From the NCBI GenBank assembly GCA_003971905.1, contig RSEE01000061.1, positions 62,001-126,000 of the forward strand: a stretch of DNA of 64,000 nucleotides, given 5' to 3'. Made by a program: the position numbers and the translations under genes. This document shows positions 1-13,400 of this stretch, in pieces (position 1 is the first letter of the stretch; every line of letters starts with the position of its first letter). The DNA is from Moniliella sp. 'wahieum'. Its lineage: Eukaryota; Basidiomycota; Moniliellomycetes; Moniliellales; Moniliellaceae. The notes below the pieces were generated by a model. That model searched no databases. It was not told where the DNA came from and was given only the letters and a program-made list of their open reading frames with translations.

Positions 1-1296
1 CTGACGTCATGCGCATGCAATATGCATGCTGCTCCTGCCGAGGAACACTGGATGCGGATGGCCAGCGGACGCCGGAGCCTGGCCACCGGCTACCCCAGCC
101 TTCCCCACCCCGCAGCCGCCACTTGTGCCCCGGTCACGTTGCCGGCGACACCAGCGCTTTGCCTGGGCTGCCGTCTGCAAGGAACATGTAACAGCAGGCA
201 GGAGATTACTCAGTACTCCAGTGCACTGCGGATGCACCCGGTGGGAGGCTGTCGCGCTCCTGTGCCGGTGCCGGTTGTAGACACAGCCGGTGTGGCCCTC
301 CCTGCCACCGTCGTGCCTTGCCCATCCAACCCAGCCCAACACAAGCCTCCACCCTCTCTCCCCTCAGCCCCCAGGCTTCCCTTCTCAGCCGTCTCAGCAC
401 AACCAACCACATATTGCTTCGGGCCCCTGGCTTTCTGCCTCAGCCTCAGGCTCAGGGGCCCTAATCCACCACCTTGCGGCAACCTCTGCCCATCGCCAGC
501 GTGTAGTCCTCGTTTCGTCTGCCGAAGCCGCTTGCACCCCAAAGGCGTACGCAGCACGCCATGCAACCCACTTGGCTTCGCTGTGGCTTTTGGCAAGTCG
601 TTTCAATTGGATCGCCCCGACCCCCTGTCATTAAGGCACTTTGGTCTCGGGTTATGTTGTTCTGCATGTATTCAAGCGCTGCATTATGCAGAAGTCACAT
701 GTCCAAGACTGGCTTCTAAGGCGGGCACCGAGATGGGAATCGCAATACCAACAGAGGCCGCTCAGTTGTTGGCGCGTCAAGTAGTGTAATTTAGGTGAGA
801 TGTGTCTCCCACCGAGCTAGACACTGTCCTGCTCGCCCCCCCCCCCGGCCTTCCTACCGATCTCCGAATCCAATGTACCCTCTATCCAACACAACAGTTT
901 CCGTCCGAAAGTAGTTTTGGCGTGCCCCATGCGCAAACACACTCACCCGGCAAAGAATGCGCACCCTAGTGTCCGTTTCAACCAATCTATCAACATCAAT
1001 ACACCGTTCGGATCGCTATGCTGCAGCGAAAACCACAAGACCCATACAGAGAGGGCATGACGATCCCATCGTATTTTTCGAGACAACGTCCAGCAGCAGC
1101 AAGCGACGTCTACCATAGGGGGGAGCCGGAGCAAAGATGCAACGCAGATGCGTGCAGAGTGCATACGAAGCGAAAGAGTGAACTGCGTCCCACAAGGCCG
1201 ACTGACTAGGACCGGTGTAGGGGCCCGTCTTCGTCCTGTAAGGAGAGCAAGGCGCCCTAGCTTCGACCTTGACCGCTACCGAGTCGAGGCACCTGT
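1..1296. other. no supported gene; left flank
   Basis: An open frame at 22-789 (+) could encode 255 residues, but its product is rich in Pro, Cys, Arg and Ser, matches no family I know and fits chance in GC-rich DNA. A C-homopolymer lies near 837-848. The last 300 bases are the 3' flank of RPS13. Confidence 0.5.
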
Positions 1297-1752
1297 TTAG
1301 GCAACGAGGGTCGAGGCCGTAGCCGACTCGTACTTGAAGGTAGGGGGCACGGCGCCCTTGGCCTTGTAGTAGCGCGTGAGGCGGTGGATGCGCGACTCAA
1401 TGAGAATCAGACGGAACTTGGAGTCCATGTCCTTGCGGTTGCGCTCGAGGTGCTTGCGAACCGACACGGCCTTCTTGATGAGGTGGTACAGGTCCTCAGG
1501 AATCTGGGGCGCGAGACCCTCCGACTTGAGGATACGAAGGATCTTGTTGCCCGTGACAAAGCGGACCTGGGCAATGCCCTGCGAGTCACGCAGCTGCACA
1601 CCAATCTGCGAAGGAGTCAGACCCTTGCGCGCCAGCTTGAAGATCTGGTTGGCGACCTCCTCCGGGGTGGCCTTGAGCCACGAGGGGGGCGAGCGCCTGT
1701 AGGGCAGCGCCGAGGACGAAATGCCCTTACCCTTTCCGTACATGCGACCCAT
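1297..1752 (-). CDS. RPS13: 40S ribosomal protein S13 (uS15)
   Basis: Structural protein of the small ribosomal subunit, needed for early 40S assembly. The frame gives 151 residues, the usual length for eukaryotic uS15. It begins [20 protein letters not shown]; the N-terminal S13 domain covers about residues 1-60, with the conserved GLTPSQIG near residue 43. The S15 signature, [19 protein letters not shown] followed by [13 protein letters not shown], lies at about 92-125, and the end KYESATAS is typical of fungi. The start at 1752 is chosen because the eight further in-frame residues upstream are not conserved in the family. The frame is intact. It is transcribed away from RPS6, with 480 bases shared between the two starts, so the pair probably uses one bidirectional promoter. 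Any intron would lie in the 5' UTR. Confidence 0.98.
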   Translation of the reverse strand: MGRMYGKGKGISSSALPYRRSPPSWLKATPEEVANQIFKLARKGLTPSQIGVQLRDSQGIAQVRFVTGNKILRILKSEGLAPQIPEDLYHLIKKAVSVRKHLERNRKDMDSKFRLILIESRIHRLTRYYKAKGAVPPTFKYESATASTLVA

Positions 1753-2232
1753 CTTGGCTGCCGCCCCACCAAACAAGTCAAAAATCGAGGAGTCAGTCAG
1801 ACGCTCCAGGAAGCAAAAGTCGTACCTACCGAATCAATTTATGAGCGTCGGCGAGAAGAGTGGCTTGGAGACGTTGGCGGCGTTGGCCCACGCTGCCCAG
1901 CGCGCCTGCTAGGTGGCAGGAGCAGGAAATCTGCTGCGGCAGCCCTGCGCCAGAAGGAGAAAAATAGGGTTGTGCAAATTGGCATGCCGTTTGCGAAGCT
2001 CGTCGTTGGAGTCCTAGGGTTATGCAGACACTGGCGCCCTGCCTTGGTAGCGGGCCCCGCTGGATCCTGGGTGGCTGTTCTAGTAGCTGCTGCTGGCTCC
2101 GTTGGTCTGCTGCCACCAAGCTCCATCGACGCATCCTCTGAGGTCTAAGGTGGGTAGTGCTCCTCTCTGCGCCGGTACGCCAGTCGCGGCAAGTGCTGAC
2201 GCTCGTTTGCCTCGCTTTCAGATTGGTCCACG
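1753..2232. promoter_or_regulatory. bidirectional RPS13/RPS6 promoter
   Basis: 480 bases between two divergent ribosomal-protein starts. Two copies of TAGGGTT occur at 1965-1971 and 2015-2021, exactly 50 bases apart, each extended to TAGGGTTRYG. A CTTTCAG at 2215-2221, eleven bases before the RPS6 ATG, looks like a 3' splice site of a 5'-UTR intron. Confidence 0.7.
1965..2021 (+). promoter_or_regulatory. paired TAGGGTT telobox-like sites
   Basis: TAGGGTTGTG (1965) and TAGGGTTATG (2015). TAGGGTT is the core bound by Tbf1-type telomere-repeat factors, which regulate ribosomal-protein genes in several fungi; the role here is inferred. Confidence 0.5.
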
Positions 2233-2960
2233 ATGAAGCTCAACTTTGCCAACCCTGCGACCGGGGCTCAGAAGAGCTTCGAGATTGACGATGACCGCAA
2301 GACGCGCATCTTTGGGAGAAGCGCATGGGCCAGGACGTTGAGATTGACGTTCTCGGCGACGAGTTCAAGGGCTACGTTGTCCGCATCGGCGGTGGTAACG
2401 ACAAGCAGGGCTTCCCCATGAAGCAGGGTGTGCTTGTCCCGCACCGTGTGCGCCTGCTGCTGTCCGAGGGCCACTCGTGCTACCGTCAGCGCCGCACGGG
2501 TGAGCGCCGGCGCAAGTCGGTTCGTGGCTGCATTGTTGCGGCCGACATTGCCGCGCTTCACTTGATCATTGTCAAGCAGGGCGAGCAAGAGATTCCCGGG
2601 CTGACCGACGAGGCTAGCATTGTGCCCAAGCGTCTGGGTCCCAAGCGTGCCAACCACATTCGCAAGTTCTTCAACTTGACCAAGGAGGACGATGTGCGCC
2701 AGTACGTGATCCGCCGTGAGGTGGTGCCCAAGACCGAGGGCAAGAAGCCCTACACCAAGGCGCCCAAGATCCAGCGCTTGATCACCCCGGTGCGCTTGCA
2801 GCACAAGCGTCACCTGTTTGCGCTCAAGGTGCGCAAGCAGCGTGAGCAGGCGGCGCAGAAGGCCGACTACGAGAAGCTGCTCGCTTCGCGCAGCGCGGAG
2901 AAGGCCGCTGCTCACCACGCGCACCGTGTGGCTGTCGCTGCGGCCAAGGCTCAGGCGTAA
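2233..2960 (+). CDS. RPS6: 40S ribosomal protein S6 (eS6), one frame break
   Basis: Small-subunit protein at the 40S foot and a classical target of TOR signalling. It starts [20 protein letters not shown], matching fungal eS6. Conserved blocks follow in order: [62 protein letters not shown] and [16 protein letters not shown]. The frame changes at 2311-2316 (tttggg); one additional T or G restores the expected IFWEKRMGQ. Total is about 242 residues, near the family's 236-250. The C-terminus reads [11 protein letters not shown] and lacks the usual RRxSS phospho-acceptor pair. A 5'-UTR intron is likely because a CTTTCAG precedes the ATG. Divergent partner: RPS13. Function is certain; I attribute the break to base-calling rather than decay because everything around it is conserved. 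Confidence 0.97.
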
Positions 2961-3467
2961 GCACCACGGCCGCAGCTCACGCATATGGGCCGACGCGGGA
3001 TTGGGCACTCCCACGATTGGAACCCATGTTGCTCATCTCCTGTGACCCTTCCTGTTGTGTTGGCACTGGTTCATCGCCAGTGCCTGGGGGCTGTTCTACG
3101 CCAAGAGTCTTCCGACGATCCCGAGTGCACTCTAAATCCATCGGCTGTAGCTCTTGCCTCTACCAAAACGTTCGGCGCCATGCTATGCTCTCTCCCCAAC
3201 ACTGTTATGTCTCCCCTATTAGTTATGAGTTTGGGCTGGCCTGGAATACCACATAGCTTTATGCACTCACGCTTCCAAAGACACGAGGAGATGGCGCCAG
3301 CATTATACGAGGGACAAGGCATGAGAGATGAGAAGCTTTGTTAGATACAAACTGTGCGGGAAAGTACGAGAAGGACGGGGTACAGATAGCAAGGCGGGCG
3401 ACGGCTGCCCAGGCCAGTCAAGAAGGTCCTGGGCGTGGGGGGCGCATTGGGGGGCTTACACCCCAGG
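2961..3467. other. convergent 3' flanks of RPS6 and PP2A B subunit
   Basis: About 500 bases between two convergent genes. No conserved coding signal is seen; it should hold both 3' UTRs and polyadenylation sites. Confidence 0.6.
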
Positions 3468-5188
3468 CTAGGACGATACTTGAGCCACGGGAGAGGACGG
3501 CTGGGCGGCCGTGAAGATAAAAAGGTTGTTGGTGGCAGCAATGGCGACAGTGTGCTCGCGGGGTGGTAAGACGCATGGAGGATCTTCTTGCTAAAGTCGA
3601 CATTGTCCACGTCCACTTGGGTCACGGGTCCAGGCACAGCATTCTTTCCTCGCACTTTGCTCGCTAGCTTCTTGTGCTTAAAGGCTGACTTGTCGGCTTG
3701 GAGGACCACTCCGCTGGCTGCTGGGTCTGGCTGCTCCTGAAGAGGCGGGAAAAGGGAGCAAGAGGGTCAGTATAACGGCAGTGGGGAGAATAATGGCCGG
3801 AAAAACATACCGTATCGAAGACATGGAAGTAGTTGCTATACGACCCTGTCAGGACATGACGATTGTCCGGCCCCCACAATGCCTCGAATTTGTCAAAGAT
3901 GCAGTCGTTCTCGTACAAGTCACATAGCTTGGAGCGGATGTGTTCATGGACCGGAATGGTGAGCAGTGGTCCACGATCCATGTTTAGGTCCCAAACCTTG
4001 AGCGACAGATAATCACGCGAGAGGAGGTACCGTCCATCATGGGAGAACTGGACATCTGAAATGCTGCTGATAATCTCGGAGAAAAAGGACTTGGAACTGA
4101 GATCACCATCGAATTGGTCGAACAGCTTGGCATGTTGGTCGCACAGTGCTGCGTCGCGCATGTCGGCCAACTTGATGGTGCCCTTGGAGGAGGAGTAGAC
4201 AAACTGGTTGCAGTTGATCGGGTGAAACTCGGCAGCAGTGATGACCTCTGTGAGGTCTTCCATATTGTCAGGCTTTATGTCAACCATGTTGAAAGACTGG
4301 TCCGAAATGTCCAAGTTCCATAGGTTGATCCGCAAGTCGTCAGCCGACATGTACGTCTCCGCGTCCGAGTTGACCGAGATGGAATTGACATGGTAGGCAT
4401 GTGCATTCGCGTAGATTTTGCGGGGCATGGCCGCCACAATGGTGTCCTGCACATTAATTCGCGGCAACCGCAAATGAATGCCACTACCGGGTTGAATGTG
4501 GGAAGGAGCCACGAGAGGGTTGTCAAACGCTGATGCGGGGACCACTCCACCTGACAGATTGTTCTCCGCCACGACCTGTAACGACTTTTCAAACACCTTC
4601 CACAATTTGATCGTCTTGTCTGTCCAGCAGTGAACGCACAGCAAAGAGGGGGGTGAGTGGGTGACACCTCAGAAGGGTTCGGGGGGGGGTACGCACCATT
4701 GGTCGTGAGAAGAAAGTGAGCTGCGTTTTGGCGCGGGCACCACCGGATCTTGTTGATCTTCTCTTCAATCTCGAGCGACTTGAGGTAGTCAAACTCAGGC
4801 TCGTGAGATTGGAACTCGGTGTAGAACTTGTACTCGACGCTCTTCTTCTGCGGAAAGGAAGGTCAGTAGACGTGTTCTGGTCCGTGCGCAGCAAGAGGAC
4901 GGGAAAGCCACCCAAGGCCACGCACCGAGTCGTTGCGCTCAAACAAGACGACACGGCCGCCTTTGTCGCCAGTGGCCAAGTACTCGCCGGTGGGGTCAAA
5001 CTGGACGGTGGAGATAATATCAGCTGGGAGCAGAACCGCAAGAGGGGTCAGCGTCGCGGAGGGAAACGAGGGGGTAGCGGACCTACCCTCGGTGATATCC
5101 TGGATGTCGCCCTTGTCGCCAAAGCACTGGGCAAAGCGCCAGTCGGCGGCGGTGGGCGAGGCAGCGAGGGGGGCGGCTGGGAGGGCAT
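3468..5188 (-). CDS. CDC55: PP2A regulatory subunit B (PR55/Cdc55), five exons
   Basis: Seven-bladed WD40 subunit that directs protein phosphatase 2A to its substrates (mitotic exit, morphogenesis). Exons: 5087-5188, 4926-5023, 4697-4847, 3811-4619 and 3468-3736, all with GT..AG introns. The product begins [20 protein letters not shown] soon after the ATG and continues with [66 protein letters not shown] and [11 protein letters not shown], all PR55 signatures. Length is about 476 residues, standard for the family. Exon phases are exact only if one C is added to the C-run of exon 1 (near 5170) and one to exon 5 (run 3560-3563), which turns the tail into [20 protein letters not shown] and ends at TAG 3468. 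This is the clearest internal proof of single-base loss in the window. Confidence 0.97.
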
Positions 5189-5623
5189 GGTGGATGTGGG
5201 GGGGGGGGGGGGGCAGGGGACGGGCGCAGGAGGACGGGCGCAGGAGCAGGGCCTATGTCGAGAGCGACAAGGGCGAGACGGCGTGCATGAGCCAGGCCGC
5301 GAGCCGAGAGCAGGTGCGAATGGCTGGGGAGGCAATTTGCATCGGACCGGCCGAGAGCGTCAGCGCTGAGCAACCGAACACTGAACGTTTCAGCCGCATT
5401 AGCTCGTGCGCGCATGGCCCAGCCCGTGCATACGCCCCGCACTGACCACCCGTAGGCCTTAGGCGGCCCCATCGGACGAGCACGCGAGCACGGCGCTACG
5501 CGCTCTGTGCTGCTCTGCCTGCTCTGCCTTACGCAGCGCAGCGGCGATGCCCTGGTCCCTCGCACGTGATCTGCACTTCATTCCGCCCGCCCTCCCCCCT
5601 CGTTCCGATCCGAGCGGCCAGGC
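5189..5623. promoter_or_regulatory. divergent promoter region of PP2A B and LETM1-like genes
   Basis: Holds a G-homopolymer of about 16 bases at 5198-5213, only ten bases upstream of the PP2A B ATG, and GC-rich sequence. No convincing coding signal. Confidence 0.5.
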
Positions 5624-6778
5624 ATGGCATGGCATGTGGCATGCACAAGTCGAGCGCACAGAAAGACGGGCCCGTGCGAGGCTGCAGCCTGCCATCGGCT
5701 AGCTGCCACGACCGGGATACTCCTCCTGCCGGGTGCCCGGCCCCACTGCGCCCATCCTCTCCCGTTGGGTTTCGCGCAGGGCTGGGGGGCTGCGCCTCTG
5801 CGCCCGCCGGCCCTCGCCCCCTCCTATCCACGTCCGCTGCCTGCATGTCGTGCCCGGCTGCGACACTGCGCACCGCCCCACCCAGGCCAGCCGAGTCGAC
5901 TCCCGGCCTGGGAGCCCAGGACGGGATTTGTGCACACATACAAGTCGATTTGCGTCTTCTACTTCCGCGGGATCAAGCAATTGCCTGGAACTGGTAGACG
6001 GCCTCCATGCTCCGCCGCGCCGCACGGTCTCCGCTCCTGCCGGCATACCAGCTTACCCGTCAGGATTGGCGCCTGATCCGCCTCAGTCGGACGGACATGC
6101 TCAAGATCCCTCACATGCGCTTATTTATCTTGCTTCTCCAAGAGCTTCTTCCCATTCTGTTCTTTCTTTTCCCCGTGCCATCCTCTGCCCTGCCATGTAC
6201 CTGCCCATGTGGAACAGGCCCATGAACAGCACAAGGTCAAGTTGGCCGAAGGTCATCGTCTTTTGACCGTGCATCCGCCTGAGGTGACCGGTGACCCCGG
6301 AAGCCAAGATAGATGACAGGCAACTGGGCCAACTTGCTTCCCTCTTTGGTCTGCCTACCTGGGGCAACTATAACCGCCTTCTTTCCCGCCTCGTGGCCCA
6401 TCACAAATTCCTGATGGGTGATGATGTTGCTCTGGTCTCCTCGCTGGTGGAACGACCCAGGCGATCCCTGCCGAACTCCAGTACGGATTGTCTCTCATGT
6501 CTCTCGAAGCGCGCGCCTTGGCGCTGGGCAATAAGTGCCGACCACAGGTGCCGAATTGGCCCGCGCCTGTCGCCAACGCGGCCTGCGTTTGCTCGGCCTT
6601 CTGATGCGGAGTTGCAGAAGGGACTGGATGCTTGGCTCGATCAGATGGCCCCTCCCCGTTCCGACCTGGGGGACGAGGAACAGATCGTGGCCTTGGCCCA
6701 ACGTGTCCTCGCCCTCTTCAACCCAACCGGATGGAGCAGGTTCAGGCGCGCGCGCAAGAGCGCCAGAAACAGGGGTGA
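5624..6778 (+). CDS. LETM1-domain-like mitochondrial protein, several frame breaks
   Basis: Probable inner-membrane protein of the LETM1/Mdm38 group (K+/H+ exchange, ribosome binding at the inner face). The signal comes from pieces in different frames: an Arg/Pro/Ala-rich N-terminus of about 100 residues resembling a presequence; YKSICVFYFRGIKQL near 5940; YQLTRQDWRLIRLSRTD near 6050, like the family's LTRxExxxxxRTxxD; a hydrophobic RLFILLLQELLPILFFLFP near 6115-6175; and C-terminal GAELARACRQRGLRLLGL followed by SDAELQKGLDAWLDQM near 6545-6655, the usual LETM1 helical repeat. Adding one T at 6599-6600 joins the last two blocks. The favoured C-terminus is MEQVQARAQERQKQG with TGA at 6776. The start and possible introns are uncertain. 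The family assignment is moderate because no single frame carries the whole domain. Confidence 0.5.
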
Positions 6779-7242
6779 CTTGAACGGACCAAATCCATCG
6801 CTCATGGTGTTGTTGAAGCAGGGCTTGCTCACCGCCCCCGTCGCCCGGGGCGCTGCCGCCCAACACGAATAATCCGTGTCCATTTTGGACAAACCACTAC
6901 CCTCTTTGTGCCATCATATGCGACCCCTTCCCTGCCTTTTGGGCAGACGCACCATTGCACTCTAATTTCCCTGGCCATGGTCCAAGCCATTCTTGCCGTT
7001 TCACGTTTGGAAAATGGATCCCCCCGCATACAAGGTCTTCGACTGTTCTCATACCAACAAGACACCAAAATTTAGCAAAAGCTAGTTTGCCAAGCAAATG
7101 CCCACCTAGAAACTATACAAGAGCACAACCAGGGTAGGCGAGGTATCGTGTTCAGAGTTGGAGGATGTAGCCCCAACAAGGGTAGTTTCGTAGGGAAGGA
7201 GGCGTGTGCACGTTAGACATAGAAGCAAGGAGATGCGACACA
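6779..7242. other. convergent 3' flanks, no gene seen
   Basis: Lies between the ends of the LETM1-like gene and thioredoxin reductase. An alternative frame of the LETM1-like gene could extend to 6872. Otherwise nothing is seen. Confidence 0.5.
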
Positions 7243-9435
<2,193 letters not shown>

Positions 9436-12170
9436 TCAGAAGAAATGGCTTTTATTCGTCAAAGGCAGTTGCGTTGCCGCCGGGGCAGTCATAAGCTCGC
9501 CGTCGGCATGCACATCGTATCTGGAGTAGAATGGGTTAGTGCATGCTCAGAGGGGGAAACGGTGTGGGACATACGTCTCAGGGTCAACAGTAATTTGGGG
9601 CAACCAGTCATTGAGCTTCATGTCCTTCTTGCCGATCTTGCGGCAGTTCGTGACGAGCTGGATTGTCTTATCAAGTCCATATCCGGCAATGACTCCTGTT
9701 CACACATACGGTCAGTTCCAGTCCACACAAAGGCAATGGCAGGACTCACCTTTGTCGACGCTTGCTTTGCTCACAGCGAAGGAGTTTTTGTGAGCAGCCT
9801 TCGGGGCCGACCCAAACATGGGCCGTCCATAAATGGGCTGGACAGTAGGGATGGATCCGTTGGCATCGCCCATCTGAGACCAGGCGATTTGACCACCCTT
9901 GAGTACCATCTCGGGTTTGGTCCCAAAGTAGAGGGCTTGTACAGGATAAAGTCCGCCCATTTGCCTACTTCAACCGAACCAATGACATGCGACAGGCCCT
10001 GTGCAATGGCGGGGTTGATAGTGTACTTTGCCACATAGCGGCGAGCACGGGCATTGTCCTTGCCCTCCGAGTCGGGAGCGAGGCCAGTGGGAGCTTTGGC
10101 CAATGGCCCACGAACCGTCCGCATCTTGGCCGCTGTACGCCAGGTGCGCGAAATCACCTCCCCAATCCGACCCATGGCTTGGGAATCGGAAGAAATAATG
10201 CTTAGAGCCCCCGTGTCCTGCAGCACGTCTTCGGCAGCCACAGTCTCGGCACGAATCCGCGAATCGGCAAATGCCACGTCCTCCGCAATGTCCCGGCTCA
10301 GATGGTGGCAGACCATAAGCATGTCCACGTGCTCGTCGAGAGTGTTCTTTGCATATGGGCGAGTCGGGTTGGTTGAGGAGGGAATCACATTTTCCACCCC
10401 TGCCACACGGATAATGTCAGGTGCATGGCCGCCACCAGCACCTTCAGAATGGTACGCATGAATAGTGCGGCCCTTGAACGTGTCAATTGTACGCTCGACA
10501 AAGGAGGACTCGTTAAGCGTGTCGGTGTGAATGAGGCACTGTACGTCATACTCGTCGCATACGGTCAGACATGCGTCGATGACTGCAGGGGTGGTGCCCC
10601 AATCCTCATGAACTTTAAGTCCGCCACACCCTGCCTCAACCTGAGCCCGGAGGCCAGGCAAGCCGAATCATTTCCCTTGCCCGTAAAGACAAAGTTCAGG
10701 AACTGCATCCGTCGCCTCAAACATCCGTCGCACGTTCTCCGCGCCAGGCGTGCAGGTTGTAGCTGATGTCCCGGCTGAAGGGCCCGTACCGCCACCAATA
10801 ACGGTCGTGACTCCTGTTGCCAAGGCCTCTTGGAACAAGTCAGGGCAAATGTAATGCACATGTGCGTCGATCGCACCCGCGGTTAAGATAAGACCTTCAG
10901 CAGCAATTACCTCGGTGCAAGACCCAACAACCATACCGGGCGTAACGCCATCCATCATGCCGGGGTTGCCCGCTTTGCCAATTCCCACAATCCGACCACC
11001 CTTAAGCCCAATATCAGCTTTTGTCACGCCAGACCAGTCGAGAATGAGGGCATTGATAATGACCGTATCCAACGTGTCTTCATCACCTGCACCACCGCTC
11101 GCTTGGCCCATCCCGTCCCGGAGTACTTTGCCTCCACCAAACTTGCACTCGTCTCCGTACGATGTCAAGTCCTTCTCCACCTCGATCCAAAGATCCGTGT
11201 CTGCCAGACGAACACGGTCGCCTACCGTAGGGCCATACAAGGCGACATACGCTTCGCATGTGAACGTAGCTGGCTGGGGATCCTCAGTCCGGACTGACTT
11301 GGCGGGACGTCCGTCCTCAGCAAGCTCCACATCGGCCTTGGGCACCCCCATAGCCAAGAGTTTCTCGGCTACGGCAGCCAGGTCCAACTCGTCCAAGTAC
11401 CCGTAGCCACTCCATTACCGCCAGCCAGATACGGGCGCTCTCCACCCACATCCACCAACGTGACTGTGCGCACGTCTCCCGGTTCGAACCGCACAGCTGT
11501 CCCAGCAGGAATGTCGAGCTTCTTGCCAGGGTGGCTAGGCGGGGGAAGGAAAGGTACGGATTGGTCTCAATAAAGGGGTAGTCTGACAAAGAAAGAGGAA
11601 GTTCAGCCGCACGAAACAGGGGAAGGACACTGGAGGATGTGCATACGGCTTCCGACTTGAATGGGGCGATCACCCGTATTGGTGACACGAATCGAGATTC
11701 GACCCCGGCCCTTGTTGAGCACAATCGGGGAAGCGTCGGCCTTGACCACGATCGCACCAGGAAGCTCGGGGCCGGAAAGCACCTTAGGCGGGTCCTTTAG
11801 GAAGACTTGCGGGTCAGGGGGGCTCAAACCGGAGCCAAAGAGTGCGTTCTCGATGCTGCCTCAGGCGTAGCGATGGGGTCGTGGATAGTGACCAGGAAGA
11901 ACCATCGGGGAACGTGGCCTCAATCATGACTTCATGGAGCAAATGGGGTACATCGCCCAGAACATGCACGCGACCGAGGATGTTTTTGCCCCATGTCATG
12001 AGCTCCGACACGCTCAACTCGCCGTCACGCGCCTTTTCCTGTAGTGTCCAGGCGATCAGCGCTGTGGCTTCGCTGACGTTGAGGCGAAGCCCACGGGCGA
12101 GACGGCGCTGAGCAACACCGCCAGCCTGAGAGAGAAGGAGCTTGTCGCGCTCACGTGGGAGAAGGTGCAT
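9436..12170 (-). CDS. URE1: urease, nickel-dependent, single-chain fungal type
   Basis: Hydrolyses urea to ammonia and carbamate in the cytosol; needs accessory proteins for nickel insertion, none of which is in this window. The chain runs gamma, beta, alpha as in other fungi. Gamma: [18 protein letters not shown], ending MIEATFPDG. Beta: [19 protein letters not shown], then RPIQVGSHY after an intron. Alpha: [19 protein letters not shown], metal-binding [30 protein letters not shown], the carbamylated-lysine block [23 protein letters not shown], and the flap [13 protein letters not shown] with [10 protein letters not shown]. Three introns fit: 11583-11646, 9696-9749 and 9521-9574; the last exon ends TGA at 9436. 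Several single-base losses occur (about 11480-11560, 11400, 11850-11900 and 10680). All nickel ligands visible are conserved. It is about 375 bases divergent from GPN3. Confidence 0.98.
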
Positions 12171-12545
12171 GGCGTGAGACGAGGTAAGGGTGGTGGGGGT
12201 GGGGGTAGGTGCTGCTTGTCGGTTGGGGAAAAGGTACCGACCGAATGGGGCAACGGAAACAGTGGGTGGAATGTGGAACCGATTGATACGCACGGATCAC
12301 GCGGATCGATCACGCCGGAAGATGATCCGGCTGCGGCCCCAAACTTCAAACGTTCAAATCGCCAATCATCTCCTGTCGGGGGGGCGGAAATGGCCCTTCG
12401 AAATATTTCGACCGTATTAGGTACGTTCAAGGCTCGCGTGCCACATGTCACAACTCCGATGTACCGACTGATTTTTTTCGCAGGCCCACTCGCGTCTGCC
12501 GTCAATTAAGCACGACGACCGCCACCTCCTCCGAACATCGTTATC
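12171..12545. promoter_or_regulatory. divergent promoter of urease and GPN3
   Basis: 375 bases. Near 12294-12320 a GATC-rich stretch (GGATCACGCGGATCGATCAC) partly resembles the GATCATCGATC motif seen upstream of other genes. Confidence 0.55.
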
Positions 12546-13400
12546 ATGCGCTACGGAGTCCTGGTCTGTGGCCCAGCCGGATCTGGCAAGTCCACATTCA
12601 GTGCTGCACTGATCGCGGCCGCTCAGCAAGCGGGGCGTAGTGTCCATCTCTTCAATCTCGACCCTGCTGCCGAACGGTTCGGGTACGAGCCCGCGGTTGA
12701 CATTCGTGAACTCATCAGCGTCGAGGATGTGATGGAGGAGCTGGGTCTGGGCCCGAATGGTGCCCTGGTTGCCTGTCTGGAATATGTCTTTCCCACCCCG
12801 AATGGCTCCACGACCAGTTGGCGCCGTACGAAGACGACTACCTCATTATCGACTGTCCTGGACAGATCGAGCTCTACACCCATGCGCCCTTGGTCCCACG
12901 CTTGGCCGATCTGCTGCAGAACCAGCTTGGATTCCGCCTCGCCGCCGCCTACCTCCTCGAGGCCCAGTTTATGGACGACACGCCCAAGTACTTTGCAGGT
13001 GTGCTTGGTGCGGCCTCGGCTATGGTTCACCTCGGTCTCCCACACGTCAACCTAATGAGCAAAATGGATCTGGTCAAACGCCCTGGTGCGCAGAAGCGGA
13101 CACGTTCTGAGCTAGAACGCTACATGGACCCGGACCCTCTTCTTTTGGCTGATACTCCTGCGGGGGCGCGGAGGGTCCCGGAGGAAACACCAAGTTTGCT
13201 GCGCTAAACCATGCGGTGGCCCAACTCGTGTCTGACTTCAGCCTGGTGTCATTCCTTCCACTTGACTCGACCGACGACGAGAACGTGACGGACATCTTGT
13301 CCCACATTGACAATGCGCTTCAATATGTGAAGATGAGGAGCCCAAGGAACCCAAGGACTTGGACGAGGGCGACTACGATGCAGTCGACGAGGATTTTTAG
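12546..13400 (+). CDS. GPN3: GPN-loop GTPase 3
   Basis: Small GTPase that, with GPN1 and GPN2, assembles RNA polymerase II and carries it to the nucleus. Motifs: P-loop GPAGSGKST at residues 9-17; SVHLFNLDPAAERFGYEPA with DIRELI; the family-defining loop LGPNGAL near residue 73; switch DDYLIIDCPGQIELYTH; NLMSKMDLVKR, the guanine-specificity motif; and FLPLDSTDDENVTDILSHID. The acidic C-terminus EEPKEPKDLDEGDYDAVDED is typical of GPN3 rather than GPN1 or GPN2. About 285 residues, as expected. Frame breaks lie near 12800 (before WLHDQLAPYEDD), near 13170 and at 13327, where one G restores QYGEDEEPKEP. No intron is needed. Confidence 0.95.

Noticed and set aside
22-789. 255-codon open frame at the left edge
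   Set aside because: Composition (Pro, Cys, Arg, Ser) and absence of any family motif fit a chance frame in GC-rich DNA.
2311-2316. Programmed ribosomal frameshift in RPS6
   Set aside because: The same kind of single-base loss recurs in a dozen unrelated genes without a shared slippery site; sequencing error is simpler.
9436-12170. Urease, M28 peptidase and permease as a nitrogen-acquisition cluster
   Set aside because: They are separated by tens of kilobases of unrelated housekeeping genes on both strands; chance proximity is enough.
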